Source: an uncultured beta proteobacterium (GTDB lineage: Bacteria > Pseudomonadota > Gammaproteobacteria > Burkholderiales > Burkholderiaceae_C). From it: a stretch of 6,004 nucleotides of DNA. A program made the translations under genes and the position numbers. The notes beneath the pieces are model-generated. The model saw nothing but the letters and a program-made list of their open reading frames with translations. It searched no databases and was not told where the DNA came from. Positions 6,001-6,004 of this stretch are shown here, piece after piece. How positions within the stretch are numbered: position 1 is the stretch's first letter; each line of letters begins with the position of its first letter. Location: NCBI GenBank assembly GCA_903870955.1, contig CAIQEX010000364.1:1-6004 (forward strand), given 5' to 3'.

Positions 6001-6004
6001 TCAC

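Larger units (their letters stand above)
5679..6004. other. 326-base non-coding tail without a convincing gene
   Basis: After the P450 stop there is no recognisable protein, tRNA or U-tract terminator. Plus-strand frames are broken by frequent stops. One minus-strand frame is open from the window edge down to a TGA at 5717-5719, but its product is low-complexity and rich in Pro, Ser and Gly, with no known motif. The other two minus-strand frames also have long stretches with few stops, which argues against any one of them. The region holds several inverted repeats, listed separately. The edge of an insertion sequence, an intergenic repeat family or a structured RNA are all possible; nothing visible decides among them. 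Confidence 0.6.

Noticed and set aside
5957..6004. Possible plus-strand gene start (ATG at 5957) beginning MVEYHKSS
   Set aside because: Only 16 codons are visible. The AGGAGG at 5933-5938 is 18 bases away, too far for a normal ribosome binding site, and the ATG lies in the loop of the long inverted repeat.

Overview
The window is GC-rich, compactly coded DNA that looks like a betaproteobacterial chromosome, probably Burkholderiales and perhaps close to Comamonadaceae. This placement is an inference from protein style, codon use and gene density; there is no rRNA or other taxonomic marker.

Layout, left to right. (1) Positions 1-1290 (+) hold the C-terminal 429 codons of a large FMN/4Fe-4S/ADP-binding flavoenzyme of the trimethylamine dehydrogenase / dimethylglycine-demethylase (DgcA-like) family; its TIM-barrel start lies outside the window. 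(2) A 103-base gap with a small GGGGG/CCCCC hairpin leads to a complete Tsr-class methyl-accepting chemotaxis protein (1394-2959, +). It has an intact signalling tip but degenerate N-terminal methylation sites. (3) A textbook bidirectional terminator (2958-2986) separates it from a small, very basic 56-residue protein on the minus strand (3011-3181). (4) A short divergent intergenic region precedes a two-gene plus-strand unit: a zinc-dependent histone-deacetylase-family amidohydrolase (3313-4263) and, after only 5 bases, a soluble cytochrome P450 (4269-5678). (5) The last 326 bases (5679-6004) contain no convincing gene. They do contain several inverted repeats, including an 18-base-arm, nearly perfect one (5931-5948 / 5983-6000) that ends 4 bases before the window edge.

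The first two genes share a direction but show no functional link beyond a possible connection between methylamine or betaine use and chemotaxis. The most suggestive association is the deacetylase-P450 pair, whose spacing implies co-translation and therefore a shared pathway: hydrolysis of an acyl-amide plus oxidation of the same or a related small molecule or lipid. The substrate is not readable from the sequence. No RNA gene, CRISPR array or recognisable transposase was found. The structured 3' tail could be the edge of a mobile or repetitive element, but I could not assign it to a family.
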